64,000 nt of DNA from positions 2,445,161 through 2,509,160 of the forward strand of contig QRFJ01000022.1 in assembly GCA_006176705.1 (NCBI GenBank). The letters are read 5' to 3'. A model generated the notes under the pieces. It worked only from the letters and a program-made list of their open reading frames with translations. It was not told where the DNA came from and did no database searches. The translations under genes and the position numbers were made by a program. The DNA is from Cocos nucifera (Eukaryota; Streptophyta; Magnoliopsida; Arecales; Arecaceae). Below are positions 48,985 to 60,110 of this stretch, piece after piece (within the stretch, counting starts at the first letter, position 1; every line of letters starts with the position of its first letter).

Positions 48985-49900
48985 TTTCCTTTAGCCCGCG
49001 CCAGTGGTGCCGACCTCGACAGTTAAGGCAACTTCGGTGCTGGCAATGACCTCAGGCACAACGACAGTGGAGGTAGGGACCGCGAAGCTGGAAGCACCGA
49101 CCTTCGTCCTCTTCGAGCTATCACTTAACGCCTTTTCTTTCCTCTTCTTGGTGTAAAGCCCTTTGGTGAGCATTTCAGTGGCTTTGGTATCCATTTCTAC
49201 AATAGAAAAAGGAGTGCGGTCAGTGGCAATATACATGTGCAAAACCATGTGAATTTGAAAAGCAAAAGGTGTACCAGCGGGATCAAGGGGGCTCAGACCC
49301 AGGTTGATCAAGGTCTGTTCTCTTAGAAGGACTGGAAGGGGAGGAGTTTGATATACTTTGAGTTTATTGGAGGAATCAAGGTTGGCTTCGTCTAAGTTAG
49401 GAGCTCGACGAACTGACTTCCTAATATAACCCCAAGAAGGAAGATCTAAGAGCAGGATCGGATAATGCACAAAAAAGTATCTTTTTTTCAGTTATGAACG
49501 GAAGAAGAGGCATCTTTCAATAACCCCTTCTTATTGAACTGAAAAAAAAAGTACCACCAGTCCTTCGCGGAAGGATGGTGCTTGAAAGTGTAGAAATTTC
49601 TAAAGAATAAAATGGTCGGCTGGATCTCGGCCAGTTGACAGAGGGAAAGAAAATCAATGATGAATCGAAAGAAGTTTGGTACGATAGATGCGAAAGAGAT
49701 GTTTAAAAATCGAAAGAGGACGACTATAAAAGATGGCAGTGGGAGCCTAAGCCCAGTATGCAAAGTTTTTAAGTACAAACAAAACTAGCCGATCGGAGGA
49801 GAGCTGACTCGATCATCAGAGCTAGGGAGTTCAAGGTTATATTTCGGTGGGATTTCATATTGAATTCAAATCAGAAAAAGGTCGTTCGAAGTAAGAATAG
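48985..49900 (-). pseudogene. R1 antisense ORF (Tat-type additional ORF)
   Basis: On the minus strand, 49778-49488 encodes SLCQLAEIQPTILFFRNFYT and KHHPSAKDWWYFFFQFNK, which match the plant protein domain called putative gypsy-type transposon (PF04195 as I recall it). It continues at 49470-48991 after a frame break with a lower-complexity, Lys/Ser/Val-rich end. Extra antisense ORFs between pol and the 3' LTR are known from Tat-lineage elements such as Grande. Function is unknown. R2 has the C-terminal end of its own copy at 63778 onward. Confidence 0.75.
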
Positions 49901-50650
49901 ACGGGATGGTGTCTGAAACGAAGGACGAGTGAGACATGCTCCTAGGTTCTACCTCGATCGGAGGTGCAAGATTAAAGAGGGTCGATCTAGGTGAGCCCCA
50001 AGAACTAATGGAGTGGAAGATTTCGAAAGACATTTGGATCGAAATTAGATCCCAAGAAAACCTCCAAAAAATAAGAAAAAATGCAGAGCAAATATTGCTA
50101 TCAAGAAATCAAAGGAGCAAGAAGCTAGAAAGAAAAATCATGAATAATCTAAGAAAATGATTAGAAAACTGACCTAAGCTATCTGGGGAGAATGAAAGGA
50201 TAATGGATGCGATAAGAATCAATCGAAAGGATGTCCGAAGCTCAGGAAGACAAGGGAGGAGGCCAAATCCCTTGAGAAGAAGACAAATGGGGACTGAAGG
50301 AAGGAGAAGACTCAGGTAAGAATGGCTTTCGGATGAGAGAAGATCTTAAATAGTCAGAGGTAACCTGAGACGATTATGATTGAGGATCGACTTTGGCCAG
50401 TCAGCATGCGCCGCGTGTCCCACTCGTCATGACAGAAGAGTGGCGACGAATGGAGTAATTATGGCACCATACCTGGGGCAGAGTTTCGACGGGAGATTCG
50501 AAGGGCCGTCTTTTCGAACTCATTTTAGACTTAGAAAGCTTTGGTGCCAATGCGATAAACACCAAAATATCTCATCCTGACAAGCGTGGAAACCTAGGAT
50601 CGAACTTCGGCAGTCACCTTTTTTCTTCCTTCCTTTGAATTTCGAGCTCG
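49901..50650. other. R1 3' region before the right LTR
   Basis: Purine-rich, non-coding in appearance. It probably contains the promoter of the antisense ORF, but no motif could be assigned. Confidence 0.4.
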
Positions 50651-50666
50651 AAAGTAGGGAGACTAT
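50651..50666 (+). other. R1 polypurine tract
   Basis: GAAAGTAGGGAGACTAT-like sequence directly precedes the TGTTGGGG of the right LTR, the position used to prime plus-strand DNA. Confidence 0.65.
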
Positions 50667-51577
50667 TGTTGGGGATAAACCCCCGCTTTCATCGAAGTCC
50701 AGTCTGATGCTTAGCCTGATGTAACTGATAATCGCAGAAGAGCTTCGATTGCGAATTCTTTCTCTTGGGACCCTCCAATAGTCGAGCTCCTCCCGGACCT
50801 CTCTAGCAACCGAGCTCCTTCCGGATTTTGCCTTTAGTCGGATCCCTCCATCGGATAAATTTTTCTTCGAATCTCTCCTCCCATGGATCTACATGCAGAT
50901 TCTTTCAGTAGACCTACTTTCGGTTTTCCCCAGTGGATTCACGTTCGGACATCTCCGACGGACTTCCTTCAAGGACTCCTCCAATCGCAGGACTCCCGAA
51001 CCCCTTTCGATTGAACTTTCGACAGCCGCCCAGAAAGGTCTCCCCTCGAATCCGACTCCATACACAGCATGAATCAACTCACACACAGACTGCCTTAGAG
51101 GAGTCTGAACTCCTCTAAAATTGATATAACTCAAAGTTCTTCACCAACCGACATTTATCCCATCCGAACTTCAATTATTAAATCTCAATAGATTGGCAAG
51201 TCACGATAACGGAAACCACTCTCGATTGGTAAGTCGCGATAATAGATACCATCCTCTGTAATAAACTTCGCATGGCCTAAGCGGCCCACTATCAGATGGT
51301 TATGGTTGTCGCTATCAGTTTGTTAAAGGCTCCGTCTATAAAAGGGATCCTCCAGATACGTTTTCTCTAAGCTCTCTTCTTCTTTCCAAAACTATGCAAT
51401 TTTCTTGACCGAGCACTCCATTTCTATTGGCCGAAAGAGCTGACTTGATTGTCGGAAAGTCTTGCCAGAGCTGCCACCTCTGATTCTAGACGAGACTTAT
51501 TTTGTAGGTCACCGGCAGCGACCCCGTCTTCTCCGACTCCAACACTTCTCCGACAACAACCAGATTTTACACCAATA
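50667..51577 (+). repeat. R1 right LTR (911 bp)
   Basis: It matches the left LTR, with the same TATA box (51337-51344). The end is CAATA where the left has CAACA. It carries about two diverged copies of the repeat unit that is expanded in R2. Scattered differences from the left LTR show that insertion was not very recent. Confidence 0.9.
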
Positions 51578-51690
51578 GATACCATATTTTGGAGAGATGA
51601 AGAGTCCAACCGAAAGGTTGATGTACTTGTTAAAACTAAATTTAACTTAAACTTGCATTTCTCTGACTCAATTATTTATATTAAACTTTA
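51578..51690. repeat. 107-bp direct repeat, right copy, flanking R1
   Basis: It matches 37335-37442 and starts with the R1 target duplication GATAC. A further partial unit (ACTTTATTTCAAACTTACAT and GGCTCAATTATTTATATT) follows up to about 51745. Confidence 0.7.
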
Positions 51691-51949
51691 TTTCAAACTT
51701 ACATTTCTTAGGCTCAATTATTTATATTAAACTTTATTTTTCATATTATTTACTCTATATGTGTGAAACCTCCCATACGATTCTTAATAAAAACCAGACA
51801 TTCTACCAAGATGCTTGTGCAGGATTAAACAAGCTTAAACCATTGGACATATGCCGAATCAATATCTTGGGTGTTCTTAGGGTATGCAGAAAGATTGGCT
51901 TCATCGCTAGTTCAATTTTTTTTTATTAAAAGCCAATAGGAAATCCAGT

Positions 51950-52705
51950 TGAAATCAGAGTGGTAGTGCGGAAATAGAACCCAGGTTTTTAGTACGTACT
52001 AGCTCGGAATGATTTTGTCTGATGTACTAGTTAGCACCATCTTATTAAATTACTTTCACGTACCTCAAATGCTAGTTGTAGCTGCTGGCCTTCCCTATTT
52101 TCTTATCCAAACGCTGCTTATCCGGTCTCGCAAGAATCTCAAATTCCAGCTGTAGCAGCTGGCCCTGCCAATTTCTTTATGCGATATCCCATGTGATGCA
52201 ATCACCCAATACATAAGTGACACAGTCTCTCCAATCACCAACTTGGACAGGACGAACATGGTTGACCTATTTTCTCATCATGTTGTCCAAAAGCCTACGC
52301 CGCTTAACGGTGCAGCAAGTCTAAGACATGGTAACGTGGTCTAAAGTTTGCTGATCAAAACAAGCGACCTCCAAGTTTGGTGATCAAAACAAGTGACCAG
52401 ATTGGAAGCTGACAACGTTGTTTTCAACGCTACCCGGGCACATCCAGGACCACATCATGGTGGTCTCTACTCGGTAGCGTAATCCGGAGGAAGAGAAAAC
52501 GACAATCGAGAGCGTCGGCTTTCATCTTATCGCAAGTCAAACATTTCCCGTGAAACTTGTTTGAAAGAATCGGGTTTGCTCTTTCGTCCACCGTTGTGGA
52601 TAAGCCAAAAAAAAAAATACATAAAAAACCATACGTTGGTTCGACGAAGCCTGAATTCCAGCACGAATTGCCAATATCTTGTGCAGGAAATGCATGGAAC
52701 CACAC
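51950..52705 (+). promoter_or_regulatory. Upstream region of peroxidase gene 3
   Basis: It resembles 28701-29735 upstream of gene 2, with deletions relative to it and a short internal duplication (TTTGCTGATCAAAACAAGCGA followed by a second similar block at about 52340-52395). TTGAC cores lie near 52272 and, as GTCAA, near 52536. No gene is supported. Confidence 0.55.
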
Positions 52706-52712
52706 TATAAAT
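52706..52712 (+). promoter_or_regulatory. Probable TATA box of peroxidase gene 3
   Basis: TATAAAT lies 116 bp upstream of the ATG, in the same sequence context as gene 2. Confidence 0.75.
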
Positions 52713-52821
52713 ACAGGGACGTAGAAAGGCTCTTCCATCGCATTCTCCACTCAAGCTTCTTCTGTAGCCACATCAGAATAAGCTCAAGCAATTCATTAGC
52801 CACCCTTAACCGTTTTGAGCC

Positions 52822-54362
52822 ATGGCCTTGTTCTCTAACACCTTCCTCGTGCTCTCCATCCTCTCTCTTCTAGCTTGTGCTGCCAATGGGCAGTTGTCAC
52901 CTACGTTTTATAGCCGTAACTGCCCAAACCTGCAGACCGTTGTGAGGTCGGTCATGGCACAAGCTGTTCAAAAGGAGACGAGGATGGCTGCGTCCATCCT
53001 CCGCCTCTTCTTTCATGATTGCTTCGTAAATGTGAGGCAACCATCCTTTTCCCTGTTTTTACCTTGCTCCTAAGCATGCGCTCTGCTTCTCTGTTTTTCC
53101 TGTCAAATTTTTTGCTGGTTTCGGTCGGAATACCAATGATCCAGGCTTGGAACGAGGATATATGTTTTTCTGAAGGTGACCAAGACTGGTCGAACCAAAG
53201 TTTGGCCTGCAAACTACATGCATCCGCAAATGGGTCATATAGCTAGCTCCACTTGGACATGAAAATAAGAAAAGCTGGACCTCATGATCCATGCAACGCT
53301 ATGAATTTTTTATCATTTCACCCGATCCACTATTTATTCCATCTGGAAAAAATAAAAAAACCCAGCTCTATGAGCTATACAATGTATGTTGTGGAGGACT
53401 TGTTTTCTTTCTAGATAACAAATTAAGAAGCATAGTTCAGCATTAACGTAGGTTTAGAGGTACCATTTTCTTTTCTTTTTTCTATCGTTTCCTCGCTGAT
53501 GTTTGGCAAACTCTCTATTTGAATCAGGGATGTGATGGATCCATCCTTCTGGATGACACGCCAACATTCACCGGCGAGAAGAACGCTGGCCCAAACGCAA
53601 ACTCTGCCCGTGGGTTTGAAGTCATCGACGCCATCAAAACCCAGGTCGAAGCTGCTTGCAAGGCAACCGTATCATGCGCCGACATCCTGGCACTTGCCGC
53701 ACGCGATGGTGTCTCTCTGGTCGGTATCAGAAACATATCCTTGCCACCCTCCTTTTTCACGAGACAAATTAATGACGAAGTGAAGCTAACGGATAAGGTA
53801 TTCCCCGCAGGTCGGCGGACCAAATTGGAATGTGCTACTGGGCCGCAGGGATGCAAGGATGGCGAGCCAGAGCGCGGCCAACAGCAACCTCCCCGGCCCC
53901 GGCTCGAGTCTGTCCACCCTCATCTCCATGTTCGCGGCTCAGGGTCTCAACGCTCGGGACATGACCGCACTCTCGGGAGCGCACACCATAGGGCGAGCGC
54001 GGTGCCAATTTTTCCGCAACCGCATCTTCAACGAGGCCAACGTGAATGCCAGCTTCGCCGCCTTGCGGAAGCAAACCTGCCCGGCTTCCGGTGGCGACAA
54101 CAACCTGGCCCCCTTCGATATCCAGACCCCCGACCAGTTCGACAACGCCTATTACCAGAACCTCGTGAATCGGAAGGGGCTGCTGCACTCGGACCAGGAG
54201 CTCTTCAATGGTGGGTCTCAGGACGCGCTGGTCCGGCAGTACAGCACCAATCCTGCATTGTTTGCGAGGGACTTCGTGGCGGCCATGATCAAGATGGGGA
54301 ACATCAGCCCGCTCACCGGCGGCAGTGGGGAGATCAGATTGAATTGCCGGAAGGTTAACTGA
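52822..54362 (+). CDS. Class III (secretory) peroxidase, gene 3, three exons
   Basis: Exons 52822-53031, 53528-53719 and 53811-54362 have exactly the lengths of those in gene 2 and give 317 residues. The signal peptide ends near CAANG and the mature protein opens QLSPTFY, so its first residue can cyclise to pyroglutamate as in many family members; gene 2 has Lys there. The heme motifs FFHDCFVN and LSGAHTIG and all eight cysteines are intact. Other differences from gene 2 are scattered substitutions such as RDM for WDL near the proximal His and NRKG for NQQG. Intron 2 keeps the weak GTCGGT donor. The gene is separated from gene 2 by 20 kb, 14 kb of which is R1. Confidence 0.95.
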
Positions 54363-54990
54363 TACGACTAACTGTTCCACATCTCGTGAAGACTAATTTA
54401 GAGAACAAGAACTCAATCATGGTTTTAAATTGTAGTCGTGGACCCTGGTCACGGGGGATTGCCACTTGTGTTCTTTCGTAATTGTTTACTGCTATCGTAA
54501 GGAGTGAAGCAAATAATTAAATAAATAAATGAACAGAGATTTTGACTATTTGAGTAAACCGGGAAAGACTGGCATTTGTAATTTCTAATGTTGTTTGGTG
54601 CGAAGATTCCTGGCTTCGAACAGAGGAAAACAGGGAGAAGAAAGACGCATGGGATGACTTGTTTGTTATTAAACTGCCGACAAAATCCATCCCGAATCCC
54701 ATGCCGGTTCACATGACTGGGTGTTGGCAAACGGACGAGAGGTGGGGGTTCATCAGCACCAAGTTGTTGCAAACCCACGTTCTATCCGGTATTCATGGGA
54801 ATATTCTGGAAAATTCAGCACCAAATAAGTTTAAATAACACTGCAATGTTAGATTTGGGCGAGGGCTGTTGAATTCGCCGATAGGGACCGAAGTTTGAAG
54901 TCCAATCAAGATTGGGGATCCAATAGGAGTCCTACCTCTCACACTAACACTTTTATTTTCACTACACTCATATCTCATATCTCTGCTGCT
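54363..54990. repeat. 3' flank of gene 3, duplicated from or with that of gene 2
   Basis: It matches about 31432-32010, for example GTAGTCGTGGACCCTGGT and ACTGGCATTTGTAATTTCTA. Shared flank defines the right border of the duplicated block, near a CACACT-type word in both copies. The AATAAA of gene 2 at 31464 is altered here. Confidence 0.8.
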
Positions 54991-55102
54991 TTACTTTTTT
55001 TTTTTTTTTTTTTTGAGATAATAATGCAGCATAATTTTTTTTTGAGATTGAGGAAAGACGGCCACCAATAATGTAGTACATCTTAACATATGTCATGCAT
55101 AT
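54991..55102. other. Spacer between gene 3 flank and R2
   Basis: A T tract (about 54997-55013) and AT-rich sequence. Nothing else is recognised. Confidence 0.4.
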
Positions 55103-56784
55103 TATTGGGAATAAATCCGCTCCTACCGAAGTTCGGCTAAATGCTTGATCTCGGAAAGATCCCGTCCAACAGCAACCTTCATGGTTGAATCTCGGGCCTC
55201 CTCAACTTGCCAAAGTTCGACTGAATGTTTGGTCTCGAAAGGATCCCATCCGACAGCAGCCTCCATGATTAAACTTCGGACCTCCTCTAATAATCGAACT
55301 CCTTCTGGGCTGCTCCTTCAACCAGACTCCTCCAGCAGTTGAACTCCTTCCGAACTTCTCCTTCAGTCAAACTTCCTCAATAGTTGAACTCATTCCAGAC
55401 TTCTCTTTCAGTCAGACTCCTCCAACAGTCAGATTTCTTCCAAACTTCTCCTTCAGCCAGACTCTTCTAACAGTTGAACTCCTTCCGAGCTTCTCTTTCA
55501 ACCGGACTCCTCCAACAGTCGGACTCCTTCTAAACTTCTCCTTCAGCCAGACTTCTCCAATAGTTGAACTCCTTCCGAAACTTCTCCTTCAGTCAGACTT
55601 CTCCAACAATTAAACTTCTTCCGGGCTTCTTCTTTAGCCGGACTCCTCCAACGATCGAACTCCTTTCCAAACTTCTTTTTCAGTCGGACTTCTCCACCAG
55701 TTGAAACTCCTTCCGAACTTCTCCTTCAGCCAGACTTCTCCAACAGTTGAACTTCTTTCGGACTTCTCTTTTAGCCAGACTCCTCCAACAGTCGAACTCC
55801 TCCCGAACTTCTTCTTCTGTCAAACTCCTCCAACAGTTGAACTCCTTCCGAGCTTTTTCTTCAGTCGGACTCCTTCAATAGTCGGACTTCTTCCGAACTT
55901 TTCTTTCAGTCAGACTCCTCCAATAGTTGAACTCCTCTCGAACTTCTCCTTCAATCAGACTCCTCTAATAGTTGAACTCCTTCTGGACTTCTCCTTCAGT
56001 CGAATTTCTCCAACGGTCGAATACCTTTCAGACTTCTCCTTCAGCCGAACTTCTCCAACAGTTGAACTCCTTCCAAACTTCTTCTTTAATCAGACTCCTC
56101 CAACGGTCGAACTCCTTTCGAACTTCTCCTTCAATCGGACTCCTCCAGTAGTTGAACTTCTTCCGAACCTCTTCTTCAGTCGGACTTCTCTCACAATCGA
56201 ACTCCTCCAACAGTCAAACTCCTATCGAACTTTTTCTTCAGTCGAACTCCTCCAACAGTCGAACTCCTTCCGAATTTTTCCTTCAGACAGACTCCTCCAA
56301 ACAGCTAAACTCTCTCTGAACTCTATCCAGCAGCCCCAAAGGACCTCGACACTCGTCCTCGATATAGTCAAAAGAACCGTCAATCTCTTCCATCCAAGCT
56401 TCGATCGTTAGACTCCGACGGGCTCGCACATCGCGACAACAAACACTATTCTTCGTAATAAACTCTACGTGATCCTAAACAGCCCACTACCAGATGATTA
56501 TGACTGTCATTATCAGTTTATTACAGGCTCCGTCCATATAAGGGATCCTCTAGATATGCTTTCAAAAGAAAAAAGAAGCTCTCCTTTTCTTCCTCAAAAC
56601 TCTGCTAGAATCTCTCTACGTATTCCATTTTTGTTGATCAAAATAACTAACTTGATCGTCGGAGGATCTTACCAAAGTCACCACCCCAAACTCCAGATGA
56701 GACTTATTTTGCAGATCCTGACAGCGACCTCGTCCTCTCCAAATTCAACTTCGACTCCGATAACAGCCAGATTTCGCGCCAACA
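55103..56784 (+). repeat. R2 left LTR (about 1.68 kb)
   Basis: It is almost twice the length of the R1 LTRs; the extra length is the 45-bp array at 55290-56310. The 3' third (about 56400-56784) matches R1 closely, with a TATA-like box near 56535 (CATATAAGG). Confidence 0.88.
55290..56310 (+). repeat. 45-bp tandem repeat inside the R2 LTR, about 22 copies
   Basis: The unit is a CTCCTTCCGAACTTCTCCTT followed by CAGTCAGACTCCTCCAACAG and TTGAA. The period is a multiple of three, so a frame of 236 codons stays open across it (55701-56411) with a 15-residue repeat. That frame has no family features and is probably a by-product. R1 LTRs have only one to two copies at this place. Confidence 0.9.
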
Positions 56785-56804
56785 GGATTGGCGCTAGAAG
56801 GAGG
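56785..56804 (+). other. R2 primer binding site
   Basis: GGATTGGCGCTAGAAGGAGG directly follows the LTR end, as in R1. Confidence 0.6.
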
Positions 56805-57279
56805 GCCTCAAGTTATTGAGATTTTCTTATTCTTGAAGGAATACGTGATGAAGATCCCTCTTCATCCCAGTCAGAGTCCTACTTTTCTCCTCGACCTCTC
56901 GAGGATGCCCCCTAGAAAGGCTTCAATCCAACGGTCAACCACCTCCACGGTCAGATCTCATCTAGATCTTTCCATCTCTATTTCGTCTCCTATGTCTCAA
57001 GCCCCACCACCTGCAATGATGGATATGGTGCAGTTCAACCTGCTGGTCTAATAGATCCGCAACCTCACTGAAGCAGTGCGGGCCATGCGGTAGTAGCAGC
57101 CATCTCCGACGCCATCTCGATCGAAGCAGGTTTCTCAGGAGCCAAAGAATTCGATCTGGGGCAGCCGACTTGGGTCAGTCGATCGACAACCCCCAGAAAA
57201 GGAAAGCAAAGGGTAGAGAGCCCTTGCTCGGACTATAACTCGACCTCGGGGGGAGCTTTACCATCGTTCCATCAAAAAA

Positions 57280-58340
57280 TTCTGAAGATCAACAACCATG
57301 AAGATCTTCTGGATCAAAGGCTCTAGAAAATGAGCCAATGAATCGAAGAACTCCATCATGCTCCCTTTTCTACGATAACGATATTTACACTAACCCTCCT
57401 TTTTCTCAGAAGATTATGCAGGAACCGATCCCATCAAACTTCAAGCTTCCTCAATTTGAGAGTTACGATGGGACCGTCGATCCGATCGACCATCTGAAGG
57501 TCTTTTAGATAATGATGCTTTTCTATGGTGCGTCAGACGCCATTTTATGCCGAACTTTTTCGTTCATCCTTAAGAAAGCTACTAAGAACTGATATTCAAT
57601 TCTTAAATTGGATACCAGCTTTTCTTCGATCAAATGAGCCATCAGTTTGTGGCTCATTTCGTTAGCAGCTGACGTTTTCACCGAGTTTTGGATTTTCTGA
57701 TGAATATCAAGCAGAAGAAGGAAGAATCTATCCAGACTTATATCATCCGATTTAATGCTGTTATATTGAAGGTCCGAAACTTGAACCAATCTGTTGTAAT
57801 AGCTGCACTTAAAGACGGCCTTCAGAAGAATGATTTGCTGTTTTTCCTAAAGAAGAAGTTCCCCAGAGACTTTACCGATATACTAGCTCGGGCTGAAGGT
57901 TATGCCCGAGTTGAGGAGGTCTTTAAGGCCAAGAATAATGAAGCCGCCCAAGAGCAGCAGATGGGCGAACTAAATATGCCCGCAGTTGAAGAGAAATTGA
58001 GCAGAGCTCGGCCACGCTCCCGAACTCCTTTGGAGTGTAAGTGAGCTCGAACTCTTACCCGATCCCAGAGGCGAAGAAGCTCGGATAGAAGGGCGTGATG
58101 GAGCTCTTCCTTCAAAAGATTCTACAACTACGCTCCTCTCAATACTCCAAAAACTCAAGTACTGATGAAGATCAGGGAGCAACTATCAAAATCAAAAAGG
58201 ATGTGTACTCACCCCGGCAAGCACAATCCTAGCAAGTTCTGCCTCTACCATCGCAATCACGATCACGATATAAAAGAGTGCATCCAGCTTTAAGATGAGA
58301 TCGAGAAGCTCATCAGGCGTAGTAGGCTTGGTCGATTCCT
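57280..58340 (+). pseudogene. R2 gag remnant
   Basis: IPSNFKLPQFESYDGTVDPI starts the domain (57430), then frame changes. An open part (57688-58044) contains LNQSVVIAALKDGLQKND and ARAEGYARVEEVFKAK, followed by an Arg-rich segment. A zinc-knuckle-like FCLYHRNHDHDIKEC keeps its final Cys, unlike R1. The stretch 56805-57279 is leader or N-terminal gag without a clear domain. Confidence 0.85.
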
Positions 58341-58479
58341 ACGACGTCGATCGGAAGGATGGAAGGATCGACCAAGAGCACCCCGCCGTCAGAACCATCG
58401 AGGGGTGAGAAGCAGTGAGAAGATCGGCCTTTGATTGGCATCATTAATACCATCTTTGGGGGACTTCGATGTGGGGAGG

Positions 58480-58960
58480 CTAGCGGATCGATAGAGCCTG
58501 AGAAGAGATGGAGGATCGAGAAGCCCATCACTTTCACCAACGAGGATGCCTGAGGAGTCCAGTTTTCGCACAACGATGCAGTTGTAATCTCTTTAAATAT
58601 TGCTGATTATGATGTACGTCGTATTTTGGTAGATAATAAAAGTTCCGCTGACGTTCTGTATTATGATACTTTCTTTAAAATGTCCATATCCGATAATCAC
58701 CTAGGACCCATGAGCTCCTTATTGGTCGGCTTCACTAGCGACACAGTGCCAATGGAGGAAATGATAACTCTAGCCGTGACTGCAGGACAATATCCAAAGC
58801 AGGCCAAGATGTGGGTCGACTTTTTGGTGGTGAAAGTCCCCTCCACTTATAATGCAATCCTCGGCCGACCTGGTTTAAATGCACTATGAGCCATGGTGTC
58901 GACCTATTACTTGAAGATAAAATTCCTAACAAACAATGGAATATGTGAAATTAGAGGTGA
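58480..58960 (+). pseudogene. R2 aspartic protease remnant
   Basis: The active-site region reads VDNKSSADVLYYDTF, close to the usual D-x-x-S-S-A-D form, followed by NAILGRPGLNAL near its end. The open part (58626-58889) covers most of the domain. R1 has a more altered active site. Confidence 0.8.
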
Positions 58961-59039
58961 TTAAGCATTAGCCTGGTACTACTACTCTATCGTCTTACAA
59001 AATGGCACTCGACTTGACCCCTGCCCAGTTGACGGGCTT

Positions 59040-60110
59040 GATGTCCGCAATGACCTTACCGAAGAACGAGGTGAGCCCATAAAAGATCTTATAACCATCT
59101 CCCTGAATGACAAAAATGCGAAACATACGGTGCAAATTGGCTCCAATCTGGAAGATGAAGTTCGAGAGCAGCTCATCACCTTTTTATGGAGGAATGCCAA
59201 CATCTTCGCCTAGGTTCCAACGAATATGCCTGGGATTGATGCTGAGGTTATGGAACATCGGCTGATCGTTGATCCCAAGCATCGACTAATGAAAAAAAGA
59301 GTTTGGGGCCATGCACCAGAAAGGCAAAAGGCAATAGTAGAAGAAGTCGACAAGCTTCTCAATATCGAATTTATTCGAGAAGTCAGCGATCCGACCTAGG
59401 TCTCTAACATGGTCCTGGTCAAGAAGGCCAATGGCAAGTGAAGGATGTGCATCGACTTTAAGAAGCTGAATAAGGTCTGCCCAAAAGACAGCTATTCTTT
59501 GCCTAAAATCGATCAACTGATGGATGCGACTTTAGGCTATGAACTCCTCACCTTCATGAACGTCTTCTCTGGCTACAACCAAATTTGGATGGCATCAGAG
59601 GATGAGGAGAAGACTGCTTTTATTACTAATCATGGTCTTTACTATTACAGGGTCATGCCCTTCGGGCTTAAGAATATAGGCACAACTTATCAGCGCTTAG
59701 TCAATAAAATCTTCAAGGAGCAGATCGATCATAATATGGAGGTTTACGTCGATGACATGTTGGTCAAAAGTCGAATGTCTATCAATCATATTGTCGATCT
59801 TGAAGAAACTTTCGATGCGCTCAAGAAATACAAGATAAAGCTGAACCCAACCAAGTGCACCTTTGGGATAGCCTTAAGAAAATTTTTAAGCTTCATGATC
59901 TCGAGACGAGGGATTGAAGCCAATCCAAAAAAGATTTGAGCTATCCAGGAGATGACCGTTTTGAAGTCCATCAAAAAAGTTCAGCGTCTGATCGAAAAGA
60001 TGGCATTTTTGAATCATTTTATCTTGAGGTCGGCCGAACGCTACATGCCCTTCTTCCAAATTCTCAAGAAATTGAAAGATTTTCACTGGACTCAAAAATG
60101 CTAAAAGACG
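59040..60110 (+). pseudogene. R2 reverse transcriptase remnant
   Basis: An open stretch (59445-59939) runs through MCIDFKKLNKVCPKDSYS, RVMPFGLKNIGTTYQRLV and the catalytic VYVDDMLVKSRM without a stop. Upstream (59040-59440) and downstream parts carry stops. It has fewer stops in its core than R1. Confidence 0.9.

Larger units (their letters stand above)
37443..51577 (+). mobile_element. R1: Ty3/gypsy LTR retrotransposon, Tat type, decayed and interrupted
   Basis: It has two similar LTRs (37443-38359 and 50667-51577), both starting TGTTGGGGATAAACCCCC, and a 5-bp target duplication GATAC (37438-37442 and 51578-51582). A primer-site-like GGATTGGCACTAGAAGAAGG follows the left LTR, and a purine-rich tract (GAAAGTAGGGAGAC) precedes the right one. 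Gag, protease, RT, RNase H, a second RNase H and integrase remnants come in that order, with an antisense ORF between pol and the right LTR. The second RNase H and the antisense ORF are marks of the Tat lineage. It is interrupted by N1 and probably by a second insertion at 47425-48970. Confidence 0.92.

Noticed and set aside
53519..54358. 279-codon plus-strand frame in gene 3
   Set aside because: It reads exon 2 in frame, then passes through intron 2 (91 bp) and continues in a shifted frame of exon 3. The spliced model keeps all conserved residues, so the long frame is an artefact.
55701..56411. 236-codon open frame with 15-residue repeats
   Set aside because: It lies within the R2 LTR and stays open because the 45-bp unit is a multiple of three. 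No start context, family match or conservation supports a protein.
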